DNA of 64,000 bases from Macquaria australasica (taxonomy: Eukaryota > Chordata > Actinopteri > Centrarchiformes > Percichthyidae), in contig SEMN01000186.1 in assembly GCA_005408345.1 (NCBI GenBank), positions 434,001-498,000 on the forward strand. The letters are read 5' to 3'. How positions within the stretch are numbered: the stretch's first letter is position 1; each line of letters starts with the position of its first letter. Shown piece after piece: positions 38,671 to 51,700 of this stretch. The notes beneath the pieces were generated by a model. That model made no database searches and was not told the origin of the DNA. It saw nothing but the letters and a program-made list of their open reading frames with translations. The position numbers were made by a program, and so were the translations under genes.

Positions 38671-41600
38671 GTAAGACTCAAGGAGCTCCACTAGTGATGA
38701 GGACCTCAGCTGCGATTTGGTTGTCTTGAACAGAGTTTAGTCAGGGCATGTAGCAGTGAAGCACGTATACGTTTCTTACTGCTACAGTGAGGATGATTTC
38801 TGTAGGAATTATGATGTATCTTTTTAGTTAAAACCTTACATCTTAGAAGTGAGTGCTTAATACAGAAACAGGCTTGTTTTAAGCATGATTACAATACATT
38901 TTTCACTTTGTCTCCTGTGTTTTTTAAGCCCTTGTGGTCAGAGAATGTTTTGGTCATGCACATACTTTTTCAATACTTGAAGTTAAAAAAAAAATAAAAA
39001 AAAGAAGCTTTTTAAAGCCTTCAGAGAGTGCATAACTTTGCACCATAATCTAAATTAATTTTATTAATGATAGCAATTTTTAACCTACATCTGCATCCAT
39101 ACGTATTGGCATAAAAAAAATATACACAGGGACTGATAATTATGGGGCACGTGCCAGATTACAGTGCTACGCAGTAGTTCATTAAAAATAGTGAAAATGC
39201 TCAAAAGTTCTCAATGTTAAATATGTTCAATAAACTGTTGCAATATAAGTCCTTTTAAAAAAGCAACACCAAAATCATATTACTAGTTCAAAGTTCATGG
39301 TCTTAACTTTCCACCAAATTTTGTTAAAACGTTAACAGTTTTTTTTAAGATTACTAACAAACTGTCAGATATACAGAGGAGGACAGAAAATAGGGAAGTG
39401 ACCTGTGATTGGTTGAAGATGATGTAAACAAACCTGTATTTTAAACCTGTCTGTCTGGACAATGACATATAAACCCAGAAATATCAGCAACTAATTAAGA
39501 AACATCTGAGTGAAAAACAAAATTAAAAACACCATATATTTTGTTTATGAATGTACATAAATTCAGACACTGCACACATTTTGTCAAATTCTATTTTGAT
39601 CTAGAAAAAAGGTTATGAAAGTGAGATGGTGTGTAAGATTTTTGTGTTTAGAGAAATACTGGAATTAAAATACTGAAACATTTAATGAATACTCACTGGG
39701 ATTTGGTCAGAAGAAAAGTTACATGGTTGCTGATAATGCATTATGTTGCTGCTTGATATATTTTTAATCTAGAGCCACAAAACGATTGAGCAGTCTTGCT
39801 TAAGGGCTTGCGGCTGTTGCATGGGGTCAAACCTGTGACCTTCTGTTTCTAGGAAGGTGAAGGCAATACATTTTCTCAGAAATATCAACACCAGTACACA
39901 CGTTTGGATGTGATATGTGCTGTTTACAGCCCTGACTCGAACAGAAGATTGTTGTTTGTTCTCGCTTTTTCATCACCAAGACAGAGTGTGACAGACACTC
40001 TGCCAGCACACGGTAAAATGAGTATGATATGCCTGTGCTTGTTGTTGGTGACACTGTTGCTGTATGATCATCTGGGGAACATGTTATTGGGTGCTTGAGG
40101 AAGTTGTGTGAATAGACAGCTGGGAGGAAGTGGTGGCACAGACCGCAGTATGTGAGTGAGGCATCGTGAGGCAGGAGCCACTGTGGTGCAGCGTGTAAAA
40201 ACAGGTCGGATGAGCAAATCGGCATCGGCCTCCCGCACATCAACCAGAGCCAGATAGAGTGACGCACACAAACATGATTGACTGTGATGATGTGATTTTA
40301 ACATTTAAAACATGCTAGCGGAGGCTGGAGTTTGTTTTTCATGTTTTCTTCTCCCCTTCACTGCTTTTTTCATTGGCATGGGCCTTCATGACTCCAATGT
40401 CTGTTTTTGTCTGTGAGTGCAATCACATTCATGTAAACTTGTTTGCCAGTAGCCTTCTAATGAGATAATCAAATTTACATCTCAACAGGATCATTCGAAA
40501 TGTCCAGCTTCTTTTCCAGTGCTGGCATCTAATCAAAATAAACCAGAAAATTCTCATGATGGGTGCATAGAACTTTAGAGAAATACAGCAACTGACAAGT
40601 TTCCTGAAAACATTTCTGTGTAACTTGAACAACTGCTGATATGTTACTTCCTTGGAAACTGAGATGCACACTCGGAGGCGTTGAGACCGAGGAATCAAAT
40701 GGAGAGTAAGGTGCCTGTGAAGAGTCAGCAGTCACCCTCGGTTGTTTTTGTGAGTGTGATAGACATCAGATTGGTGTGGTTTGAGATACTGTACGCCCAG
40801 CTCCCTCCCGATGTTTTATCTCGTATTTCCATTTCACATTTTAATGGAAAACGTGCAATCAGAGCTCCGTGAAACAACCAATCTTATTTCTTTACATCCC
40901 AAAGCTTTTACGTTTAAAAGTTTCCAGTGGGCTTTGGTGAAAAAAATTATTTAATTTTAAATCCACACTTTATATAATCTGGCCAATGATGATCTGTGAG
41001 TCTAGTTATCCCCAATTGCAAATTTCACTTTAACTCCTCTTAATTGTCCTTTATTTTTAAACCGTTTTGTGTCAAAACACGTCCTTTTGGGGAAGATACC
41101 ATAACTCTGTTTTCTTGCAACAGGAAATCTGTCCTGTCAGTGTACAAACATCCTTACTGAAACACTGAACAAAGGGTGATAAAACACACCCTGAAAGTGC
41201 ACTGACAGTTATGGGCTTTAAAGTCCTGCTGTGAGTAGCTGCAAACCTGCATTTGGTTCAAGTCAGTCCCAGAGCCAAACGCAAGATTGTCTGACACCCG
41301 TTTCATCAACAAAGTGTTGTATATATGATGGTGTTAGATGCACTGTCATTCCTATAGGCCATGATTTTCACAACGGAAATGAAATGCTTCATATGAACTG
41401 AAGTTTCAGCTTGCAATAAATAACAAACATTTTTTGTGATAATATGCAGAAAACTGCTGCTTCAGCTGAATGTCCGACATATAGGTGAATGGATGGGTGT
41501 GCAATAAAGATGTGAGATGTGCAGTCAAGTCAAGGGTAACGAAGACATTGTTTACATGAGATTGAGCTCGCAATACATTCATGGTAAAAGAATCATTTCC

Positions 41601-44600
41601 ACTAATTACGTGGACGTAGAGTCTATGCTGGTGGTCTACTGTATGTAATCTATTAAAACTGCAGCTACTTGGCAGCACTCTTGACAGTATAATCAGAGCT
41701 GAGCTCAGAGAGCATTTCCCACAGTCCCTACATACACCACTTTGCATTGCCAGTAAGGTTCTGAGTGGTAAACCTTGAACAACTTGGGAACAAAGGTGTT
41801 TGCCTGTCTACGAATATTGGATAATTATTGTATATGGCTTCTTTTTTGCTTTAACACTGGCTGAAGCTTACACACCATTATATTTGTATGCTACAACTGA
41901 GTGGTCATCAGAAAGTCCACCTTGGGCTGGTTCCTCCTGTATGCATACAGTATATACCCAGAAACCAAATCCTCTCAAAATGTCTTACAGATGTTCCTTC
42001 CCAATGCTGGGACTGGGGACAAAATACATTTTAGTGCCTCTTCCACATGGAACAATGCACAGAAGGACCAGAAATTGTAGGACATGATTTCTGGTGCCCT
42101 TGGTTAATTCAAGGCAGTGTTCAAGGATTGGAGATTAGCACACTCCATCCATGTCTATATTTCTAGCCTGTTTGGACAGTCACTTGACAATGATCGCTAT
42201 GCTTGTTTGTGTTACAGTTTCTTAGCTTGTTTGTTGTCTGCTTATATCGTATTTATAGTTATAACACAGGTTTTACGTTGCTTTCTTGACCAAGTCTTTC
42301 TTGAAAAGGAGATTAGAATAACAATGGCATTTATACCTGGTTAAATAAAAGCTAAATAAACTTGGCTTTTGAACATATCCGCAGAACTTTATTTTAAATG
42401 ATGTTACGAGCAAAATCAGGGCTTGAGAGGTCAAATAAGCTCCTCTGCCTTCAGAAATGTTTTGTGTTTGCAGCGATTGTCTTGTCTGGGGTTTGCCCTC
42501 TTTTGGAGCTAAAATGTTGTGGTGATGTAAAACATGCGTCTCCTGTATTTCTTTCTACATTCACTGTGTGTGTATACTTTCTGTGCAAGCTGAAATTGTG
42601 CATTAACAGGAATCCACACGTGCTTTCTTTCAGTGCTGATGTGCTCGGCGGGTCAGTCAATGAACCGCTGGAGCCTGGAGGAGATGGTGAAGAGGGACCC
42701 TGAGAACTTCCTCATCCTCTTACAACAGATCATCAGAAAGACCAAAGAGGTGAGAGGACAGATGTCAAAGGTCATGGTCAAAGAGAACATCTTGTCCACT
42801 GTATATGTTGCGTAGTAATGTCTATAGTTACTGAATGTTTCCTCTAATCACTGCTCTCTTTCTGTCTGTGTGTGTGTGTGTGTGTGAGCTCAGGTTCAGG
42901 AGCAGTGTCAGTACGAGCTGGTGGCTCCCCTCGCTATCATGTTCTCCTCCACTCTGCTTCAGGTACAAATTGTCCTTATTCAGATGTTATCAAAATCTTT
43001 CCTCAACCTTTCATCACCTCTCAGTACTATTCAGAGCCTTTCACATGAGTAAGAGAACTCTCCATCAAAAGATCAGTTCCTCAATTCCAAGCACTATGAC
43101 ATTTTTTTCTTGAGGTCCTACTGTGACAAAAGCTTCTAGCACGATTGAAAAATCACTGTGACGCACAACACTTACTGGCTTGACACAAATTATTTGGTTC
43201 GTAAACATTGCTGCTATTTGTCCGTCAGGCTGCATTCACACTCCCTAAAATCAAGTGGTCTAGTAACAGTATACAAAAATCATGTAATTGGAAATCTGAT
43301 TAATTAATTAAATTAATTTATTACTGGTTATAGCACAATGGGTTGTCAGAGCCAACACTGCTTGACTGCTAAACATTTTTCTATACGTGTATTTATACAC
43401 AATACAATTACTTTGACTAGAATGCAACTTACTTCTTGCAATTGTCTTGATTGTGATTTTTTCAGTAGGACCTGAGAACCCCAGAGTTCAGTTTGAGCTG
43501 TGTAGCAACTGATAATGTCACAGCTTTGAGGTTTTGTAATGACGTGACAAATGTACCTTTGGTTGTTTGTCATAAAGCCTGGAATATAATTAAACAGTGG
43601 ATGATGAAATACCGTCACATTATTACACTAAACTGGGTTAATTACATCATTAGGTGTGCAACATGTTTTAAGTTGATGTAATGATAAAATTGAGCCGTAA
43701 TTTAATAATGTATAAGAACAAGAATAATACGGAAGCCGAGAACTACGGAAGCCGAGAACGGCCGTGCTTGCAATAATTTTTTTAATGCCGTTATCTCGAG
43801 ATAACGAGTTAATTATCCCGTTATCTCGAGATAACGGGCTTTGTTATCTCGAGATAACGAGTTAATTATCCCGTTATCACAAGAAAACAAAAGGCCGTTT
43901 CCTCCTATTGTTAATCAGTGATCAGGAGTGCCATGCCAGCATGCTTAGATGACGTCTTGACGGCAACTGAGTTAAACTGAAAATGTCAGACCAAGGAGTA
44001 GGCCTACCCATTATTGATCAACACATCAGACTGTACTTCAGTCAAGGTCTAACACAGGCAGAAACTGCATTGTGTCTTTCTGTCAGAGATAACATTCAGA
44101 TCAGTCCTCTGTTCAGTTATGAATCCTCCCCGACAGTCATGACAGTGATCTTGAAGGCTGAAATCAGGTGTGTAATTAACTCGTTATCTCGAGATAATAA
44201 AGCCCGTTATCTCGAGATAACGGCATTAAAAAAATAATTGCAAGCACGGCCGTTCTCGGCTTCCGTAGAATAATGTCATATAAGCCAGTATTATTATTAC
44301 ATTGTCAGTTAAAGTTATATTACACCTGTTGTGAAGTCATAAAGGCGAGCATAATTGGATGTGGCTTCATAACACATGAAGCCTCAAACAGGTCCTGCTG
44401 CTCCTTAACTGAACCCCACAAAATAAATTGAATTCCTTATGTGTGCTTTGTTTGCAGACACCATATTGTCCACCAGACACAGAGCTTTTGGAGGAAGCTA
44501 TTGAGGTGTTTCGCTGCTTCCTCACGTGGCCTGAGCCTTACTGCAGTGTGTGTAAAAACCTCCTCTCCACACTACAGCTGGAGATCAAGGCCCCAGGTAA

Positions 44601-47045
44601 ATATAGATGGGTTCATTTTGTTTAAGGGCCACTCTGTCTCTGTGTGTGTGTGTGTGTCTGTGTTTCTAGCAGGGAGTCTCTGAAAACTTGCTTAATGTTG
44701 TCTTTCAACCCTTGTAATTGTCTTCCCCCTAGTGACAAGTCAAAGAAATGCATGTAGGATGACATTTATTCTAAAAGGCAGTGCTTATACCACACCAGTA
44801 TCAACAACAGCAGTGACAGGAAGATGATAAGGCTTCAGGATGAACTTCTTCATACTAAAGTGAAATTGTGTGAAAGCAGATGAAACTTCAGCAATTACAA
44901 AACAAAAAAAGCAGAAGCCACATGTGAACACCTACGCTGAAATTTACAGGAAAGGTCAAAGGAAGTGCAAAAACACAGCAACAGACTGAATGAAAACATT
45001 TGAATTGGCTTAATGAATGAGAGTTTCACTGTTTAGATCCCTCAGACATAAAAACACAGTATGACGCCCTTTGTTGCTTGTGTTTTTTTGGTTTAACATT
45101 GGTGTTGGTATCTATTTTAAACTTCATTTTGTAATTACAACGTGTAACAATGCTTCAAATATAAATATAAAGCCATCATGGATATGTGATGGCCCCAGGT
45201 TGTTGTTGTTTTTTTTTTACCATTAACAGATAAAATAAAATTACTTTTTCTATTTTCCTCACAGGGATTTCCTTTCAGAGACTGGTGAGAGAAGAGCAGG
45301 GCCTCATCACCGCTAGCATGTGCTCCAAGACCATGTAAGTCCACACAATAAAAAAGATTGTACTTTGCTATAAAATCAAAAAATCAAATCAAAATAACTT
45401 TATTTATTCATTAGGAACTTCATTTGTGTATAGACTATGGAATTATGGAATATACTCTATGTACTCAATTTAGGGGTTATAAGGCTTCAGTTTCTCACAT
45501 TCAGACATTTGTATTAGTAAATGACCTATTCTGTATGAGTACACATGAAAAAGTTTGTACATCTTTGAACAGCTGCGTGTTCATGACAATCTATTTTCAG
45601 TCCAGTTCAGGCTGTATGTTATCTTTGAACTCTTGCCCCTTCTGCATTCTTGTTGAAATGGGCAGTTTTTTTTCATACATGTCAGTGGTTCACAGTAAGT
45701 TTTTCTGCCCTGACAGCAAAAACATCTTTCAGTGTCCTTAAGTTAACTGAATTACAGCACTTAAGTTGTTAGCACTTACTACAGGTTCACGGCCTGGAAA
45801 GTCCCTTTTCATCCCCTTCTCCACCCACTAAACCCCACCACCACCATCACCACCATAGCATCCTGTTTGCATCTTCTCCCATGTGAATTTGTGTACATGT
45901 TCACACATTACTAGTGACACCATCTTTCTTCTGCCTGCAGGACCGTGCTGCTGATGAACCCGAGCGAGGTGCCTGCTGACTTTCTCTCAGTGGCTGAGCA
46001 GCTCAGTTGCATTCAGCACTCGCAGAAAGAGACGTACATCACCCTGATCAAACACGCCTTCCAGTCCACACTAGGCACCAAGTACCCTCTACAGAGCATC
46101 TACAGAGCCCTGCAGGTATGTGCTCAGAGCGGTGGTTCAGAGGCTCTGGACTATGGACTGGAATCTATAGATAGTTCTCAATTGAGAAATGATATTTTGA
46201 GTATAATTTGTGTTTCAAATTTTCTTTGTGGTAAACCCTGATTGTATGCATTTAAAATGAATACCGGGAATTTATAATATTTCATGATAATTGCAAAGAG
46301 GCTTTACATTATACATGCATTATACTACCATGTAAGCAATACCAAGGAAATGTGTCACATTCCATCTACTGTACATTACATCCATACTTTTGAAGAAGAG
46401 GTTAACACAAAGTATTAGAGTGTGTAACTACAGGATGACAATACAGGAATGTGTCAAGACATTTACCTTTACTATACCATATCATGAATACTCTTTGCAG
46501 GCAAAAACTGTGAATGAATTGGGGGAGATCTTCTCCGCGGTAAGTGATGTCTTAGAGACGGCCGCTGCCGTGAGTGATCCTCTGAAGGGCCGCAGTCATG
46601 TGATCCAGGGACTTGAGCGACTGAGGGAGAGGATGAGTATCCCGGCATCCAATGGACGGAAGTCTGACGGTAAGAGAGCAGGTTTCATGAACCGGGGAAT
46701 ATATACACAGTGTATCACATGATAGCTATATTTTAATTTCCAGTGGACAGTGCTCTGATTGGCTGTTTTTTTCTGTCATTGCTTTCAGGAATGCTACAAA
46801 CTCTACCATTGCCTACAGCCAAGTGTTACATGTTTCACTGGGAAAAAGATAACTTTGGTAAAGTATTCTGCATGGTACTTTATTGATTCATATATGGGAA
46901 TTATCTTTCTTCTTTGAGCTGATGGAGATTCACTAAATCCGTATGACAGTTTTTGCTACTTCTTTCCATGACAATCATTCTCAGTTTTAATATGACAGAA
47001 ATATGAACCATATTTCCAATACAGAGCACACTTAATTTATTTGAG

Positions 47046-47078
<33 letters not shown>

Positions 47079-48719
47079 CTTTTTTGATAGCTAAATGTGA
47101 ATGTTATTGCTACATGTGACTGATGTGTGTATTTTGATTCCTGCAGATGTTCTGAACACCCTTTTGGAGCATGACCCTGATGACCTGGCCACTAATGGGC
47201 AGGCTGAGGAGGAAGAGGAGGTAGACACTGATGATGATGATGATGATGATGATAATGATAGGGAGGAGGATGTGACAGAGATTGATGCAGAAGAAGAGGA
47301 GGAGGAAGAAGACAAAGAAGAGGAGGAACATGGAGTAAAATTGCCTTCAATGTCTATCATCCCTAATGGCTGCAGCGCCAACCATCGTGCCTCCACCTTC
47401 TCCACCATCTCCTCCCTGTCCACCGCCTCCAAAGACTCCATGTTCTCCACCTTGTCCGTAACCTCAGAGTCCTACGCTCCGTCCCTCTTCTCTGTCACTT
47501 CTGGAGCTGATAGTGACTACTTTGAAGATTCTGATGACTACATCTGCTCCTCTCCCGTCACTGAAAAATGTTCGCCAAAGTCTATCAACAAAACTTCGGC
47601 TCGACTCAGCCAGCACTTTTATCGGCTCTTCATCAAACCTAAGAGCCCTCGGTCACTGTACCGGGCCAAAAGCTTAGGAAACACAGAATCAAAAGACCTT
47701 TTAGTGGTGCGAGAGAAGCGCTCCAACTCTCTACCACAGCAAGTCAAGTTAGGTAGCCCTGAGCCCCTATTCCAGCCACAAAGTCAAACTCTCAGACATG
47801 TCTGCTTCCGAAGGAGGCCTATTCTCAGCAGTGATGAGGACAGTAAGAATACCACGCTGAGGGTGGTGGTGTTCGGTGCTGATCATGTAGCAGGGAAGGT
47901 GGCCCGGGCCTACAATAGCCTGAGGAGGAAGGAGAGTGCATGCCCACATCTCAGCAGGGCCTTCAATCTTCAGTTCTACTTTGTGCCAGTGAAGAGGGAC
48001 TCAGCAGCAGGGCCGGGGGGTCTGAGGTCTCCTAGTCCTGTGGTTCAAAAAGGATTTAATGTAAGTAGAAGGATACTCACGCTAAACTTCATACACTGCA
48101 CACAACATTTTGTTCATAACATCATACTGTATTTACTAAGCTGTCAAAGATCAGACTTGTACAGTACAGAGTAAGGAAAGCCACATGGCTACAGTATAAA
48201 AGCCCAAATAAACATTTAATCTCACTTATATGAGAATTCCACTGTTTGGTTGTAATTGTTGCTTTTGCTCAAGCAGGATCTTCATCTCACGGGGATAGGG
48301 GACAGTACTAATGACATTGCTCACCTCCTTGGTATGTTGGACCCTTGGTACGAAAGAAACACCCTTAGCCTGCTCAACTTGCCTGCCAACGTCGTCTGCC
48401 AGGTACAACTGGAACTTTTACAAAAGTCTATCACTTACGTTTATCCAACTAAGACCATGACTGCAGTTATCATGCAGACAGATAAAGCCTGGAGCATGAA
48501 TACCAACAATGTCCAATGTTTTGCTGCTGTATAATTGTATTATGTGTTAAATTGTTTATGTATTGCTCTGCAGCAAACCTCAAAGACGGAGTCCGAGTCA
48601 TATGATAGTTCATATGAGCAGCGCCTGCCCATCCTGGCCGACTTGGTCCTGTACTACTGCCGCTATGCTGCTCGGCCAGCTCTGATCCAGCTCTATCAGG
48701 CTGAGGTCAGACACACTTT

Positions 48720-48760
<41 letters not shown>

Positions 48761-51700
48761 TTAAAAACACAGTACACCCTGGCATCCAGACCTTGGCATC
48801 CTTGTGAACAGAAATAGGACCCTGATGCCGTCTGGGTCTAAGTAATAACTAATGAAACACTGTTCCAAATTCAGTGACTGACTGAGGTTTTTTGGTGTTG
48901 TAGTTGACGTTAGCTTGTGGAGAGAGGAGGACTGAGGTGTTCGTCCACTCCCTAGAGTTGGGTCACACCGCAGGAACACGAGCCATCAAGGCCATGGGTG
49001 AGTGTGACACACGCGCCAAACACGCACATATCCTAGCAACCGTGCCGCAATAAATAAAATCCTCCACATTTTCCTTGCAGTGAAATGCATCATCCGTTTT
49101 TATGAGGTTGAGACTGGACTAAATTTATGGTAGAGGAACATCTGCTATTTCTATATCATGATTCAGTCTACTTCTACTTTTCTAGTTTCACTCTTCGCCA
49201 CCACTTGCACTTCTGATTTTTAATTTTTTGAGAAGCAAAAATTCAGGGCAAGCTGTTTATGCCTCATGTCCGATAGTTATAATGGAAATTACTCTGCTTT
49301 ATTCTATTACTCACAATATTCTTCACACAAATGATCTAGTTTCTGTTGTTGCAAATTTAATATCTTCTGCAGTAAAACTTTTAATGTTAGTAGTCTTATT
49401 TAACAGTATTGTAGCATTATTTTAAACTGTATAACTGAAACACTACTCTTACATAGATCACTAATGCATGTGGGTGTGTGTTTTTCTCACTTTATATAGG
49501 TGCTGCCAGTAAACGGTTTGGTATTGACGGTGATCGAGAAGCAGTGCCTCTAATGTTGGAGGTGGTGTACAACAGAGTAAGATGGTGTTTGATTTTATTC
49601 GCTATCAAAATGTGCGTCTTGAAGCTGCACTTTGCAAGAACTGTATTCATAAATACACCATCTTATCAGCAGAATAACACCCCCATTACCCTTTGTGCGC
49701 AGTGCAGTTTCCCCCCCGTTTACCCTAATTCAACTGGTTTCGGTTATGGTCACGTCTACACCCACAGGAAATGAAACATCAAAATTTAGTGAAAAAATAC
49801 AAAGTCTGCTAAATTGCAATGTCTTGACAAAGCTAGATCTTTTACCACTGTGGTCCCTGTGGTATGATGTATTAGAGACTGGTAAACATGATGTCACTCT
49901 TTACCGACGTTATAACAGCTCTTAATCTATTATCTGTCGGTTTTTCTCATATCCCAGTATTTTTGTGTTTTTCCAAAACAGCAATAATCTTATCCTCCCT
50001 TCTCCTCCCTTCCAGGTGGTGATTAGTGGGAGAAGCCAGTGGAAAAGAGAAACCAAAGTCTGTACTTCAGTAAACTTAACCAAAGCATGCAAGAACCCTG
50101 AGGAACTAGGTACGCTACTGCCACTGGCTACTATAATACATGGCTAAGTCACTGAACTGTGCTTGATTGAGACAACACATTAGCTGTCTGGAGATTCAAC
50201 ACAGCATAATAAGTAATATTTATGGTGAAATGGAATATTTTTCATCAGCAAGTCAGTATGTCATTTTTTTGTTGATTGTTGTAAATTCACGTCATTCATT
50301 AATCTCCTAGGAACATATGCCGTTGCTTCAGCTAATTCTAAATGTAAATTCCTTAATATTTTTCTTTTGGTACCTGCATTAGGTTATGATGAAGCAATTA
50401 CTGTCAGATGTGTTAGTGTATTCATAATTTACTACTAAACTAAAACAACCTCTCTCAGACTCAAAGATGGAGTGCCTGCAGCTCACGATGACTGAGGTCC
50501 TGAAGAGACAGAACGGTAAAAGCAAGAAGGGCTACAACCAGGTAAGATAGACGTGACATCCTGACTGTCTTAGTGGTTTTTGGTTAAAAAAAAGTGCCGC
50601 AGCAAGCTTTCATAAACAACTTTGCAACACATTTAAAGTCTATTTAAAGACCTAAATACATTCTTGATAGCATCTCAGACTCATCTCAACCGAATCTCTC
50701 ATCTCACGTATGGTGAGGACAAAGTTTTTCAAACTGACAGCTTGATGGAACAAAAAGCCACCACACAGGCAAGAGTCACATCTGTTTTGCTCGCATGTGT
50801 TTTGGCAATGTTATTTGCTCAACACTGTAGCTTAATCTCTTAACCTTGTTTAGATTTGGAGCTTTGATTTGCAACAGTCATTACACGCCTCAGCAGCATG
50901 AAGGCCTATTTAAATAATTGATTTTTAGCTCTAGGCTCTCTTTACAACTCAGAGACAAAAACAAGTGCTTCAAAAACAAAAATAAAACAACTCAGCCAAG
51001 TCGCAATAGCAATTCATATCATGTCAAATGATACGCAAATGTGCAAATATATTGCTACCGTTTTGAAGGAATTTTCCACCATCTAGCATGTTTCTGTTTT
51101 TTTCTCTCCAAAAGGTTTATTCATGAGATGCAATGCGTTTAGTTTTGCTCTGTTCCTTCCTTTTGTAGCAGCTGAGCATGACAGAGGTGAAGGTGGACAA
51201 GGTGCAGGTCAGCGGTGCTGGAAACACAACCTTTGCTGTATGTCTGGACCAGGATGAGAAAAAAATACTGCAGAGTGTCACCAGGTGTGGAGTTAAGATA
51301 AACACACACACATACACGTTTGTCTTTGTGTACTTGTGAGGACCCTCATTGACATAGACCCTCACCTTAACCATTACAACTAAATGCCTAACCTCAACCC
51401 AAAAACCTAAGCTAAACTTAATTCTAACCAAAACCAAGTCTTAGCCTTCAAACAGTCCTTTGAAGTAGTGAGGACCAGCCAAAATGTCCTCACAATGAGA
51501 AATATCCTCACCACGATAGTTTAAAACTGAAATTGGTCCTCGCAAAGATAGCACTACAAGCCCCCCTCCCCACAACTCACAACCCTTGCAAGTGTTGTTA
51601 TTTATCTAACGCATGTGTCTCCCTCTGTCCCATATAGATGTGACATATCAGTGTGCTATAAACCTGACAGCTCCACTGACTGGAGGCTAAGGAAATCCCG

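Larger units (their letters stand above)
38671..42633 (+). other. pik3r5: pik3r5 intron after coding exon 1
   Basis: About 4 kb. It contains the right arm of the inverted repeat (39389-39767) and a retrotransposon 3' end (about 41980-42360); the rest shows no recognisable feature. Confidence 0.9.
42963..44457 (+). other. pik3r5: pik3r5 intron after coding exon 3
   Basis: About 1.5 kb. It hosts the 538-bp palindrome-rich transposon at 43729-44266; the flanks are AT-rich with no other feature. Confidence 0.9.

Noticed and set aside
43789..43870. CRISPR-like or CTCGAG-repeat array of bacterial origin
   Set aside because: The repeats are palindromes inside transposon inverted ends flanked by a target duplication, in a fish intron; spacers are not unique sequences of constant length.
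44106..44237. Continuation of the transposase frame to residue 84
   Set aside because: After QIS the frame runs into the right transposon end and encodes the palindromic repeats, so it is not real protein.
47091..47450. Serine-rich 119-codon frame antisense to pik3r5 coding exon 9
   Set aside because: It is the complement of the Asp/Glu and Ser codon runs of p101 and has no independent support.
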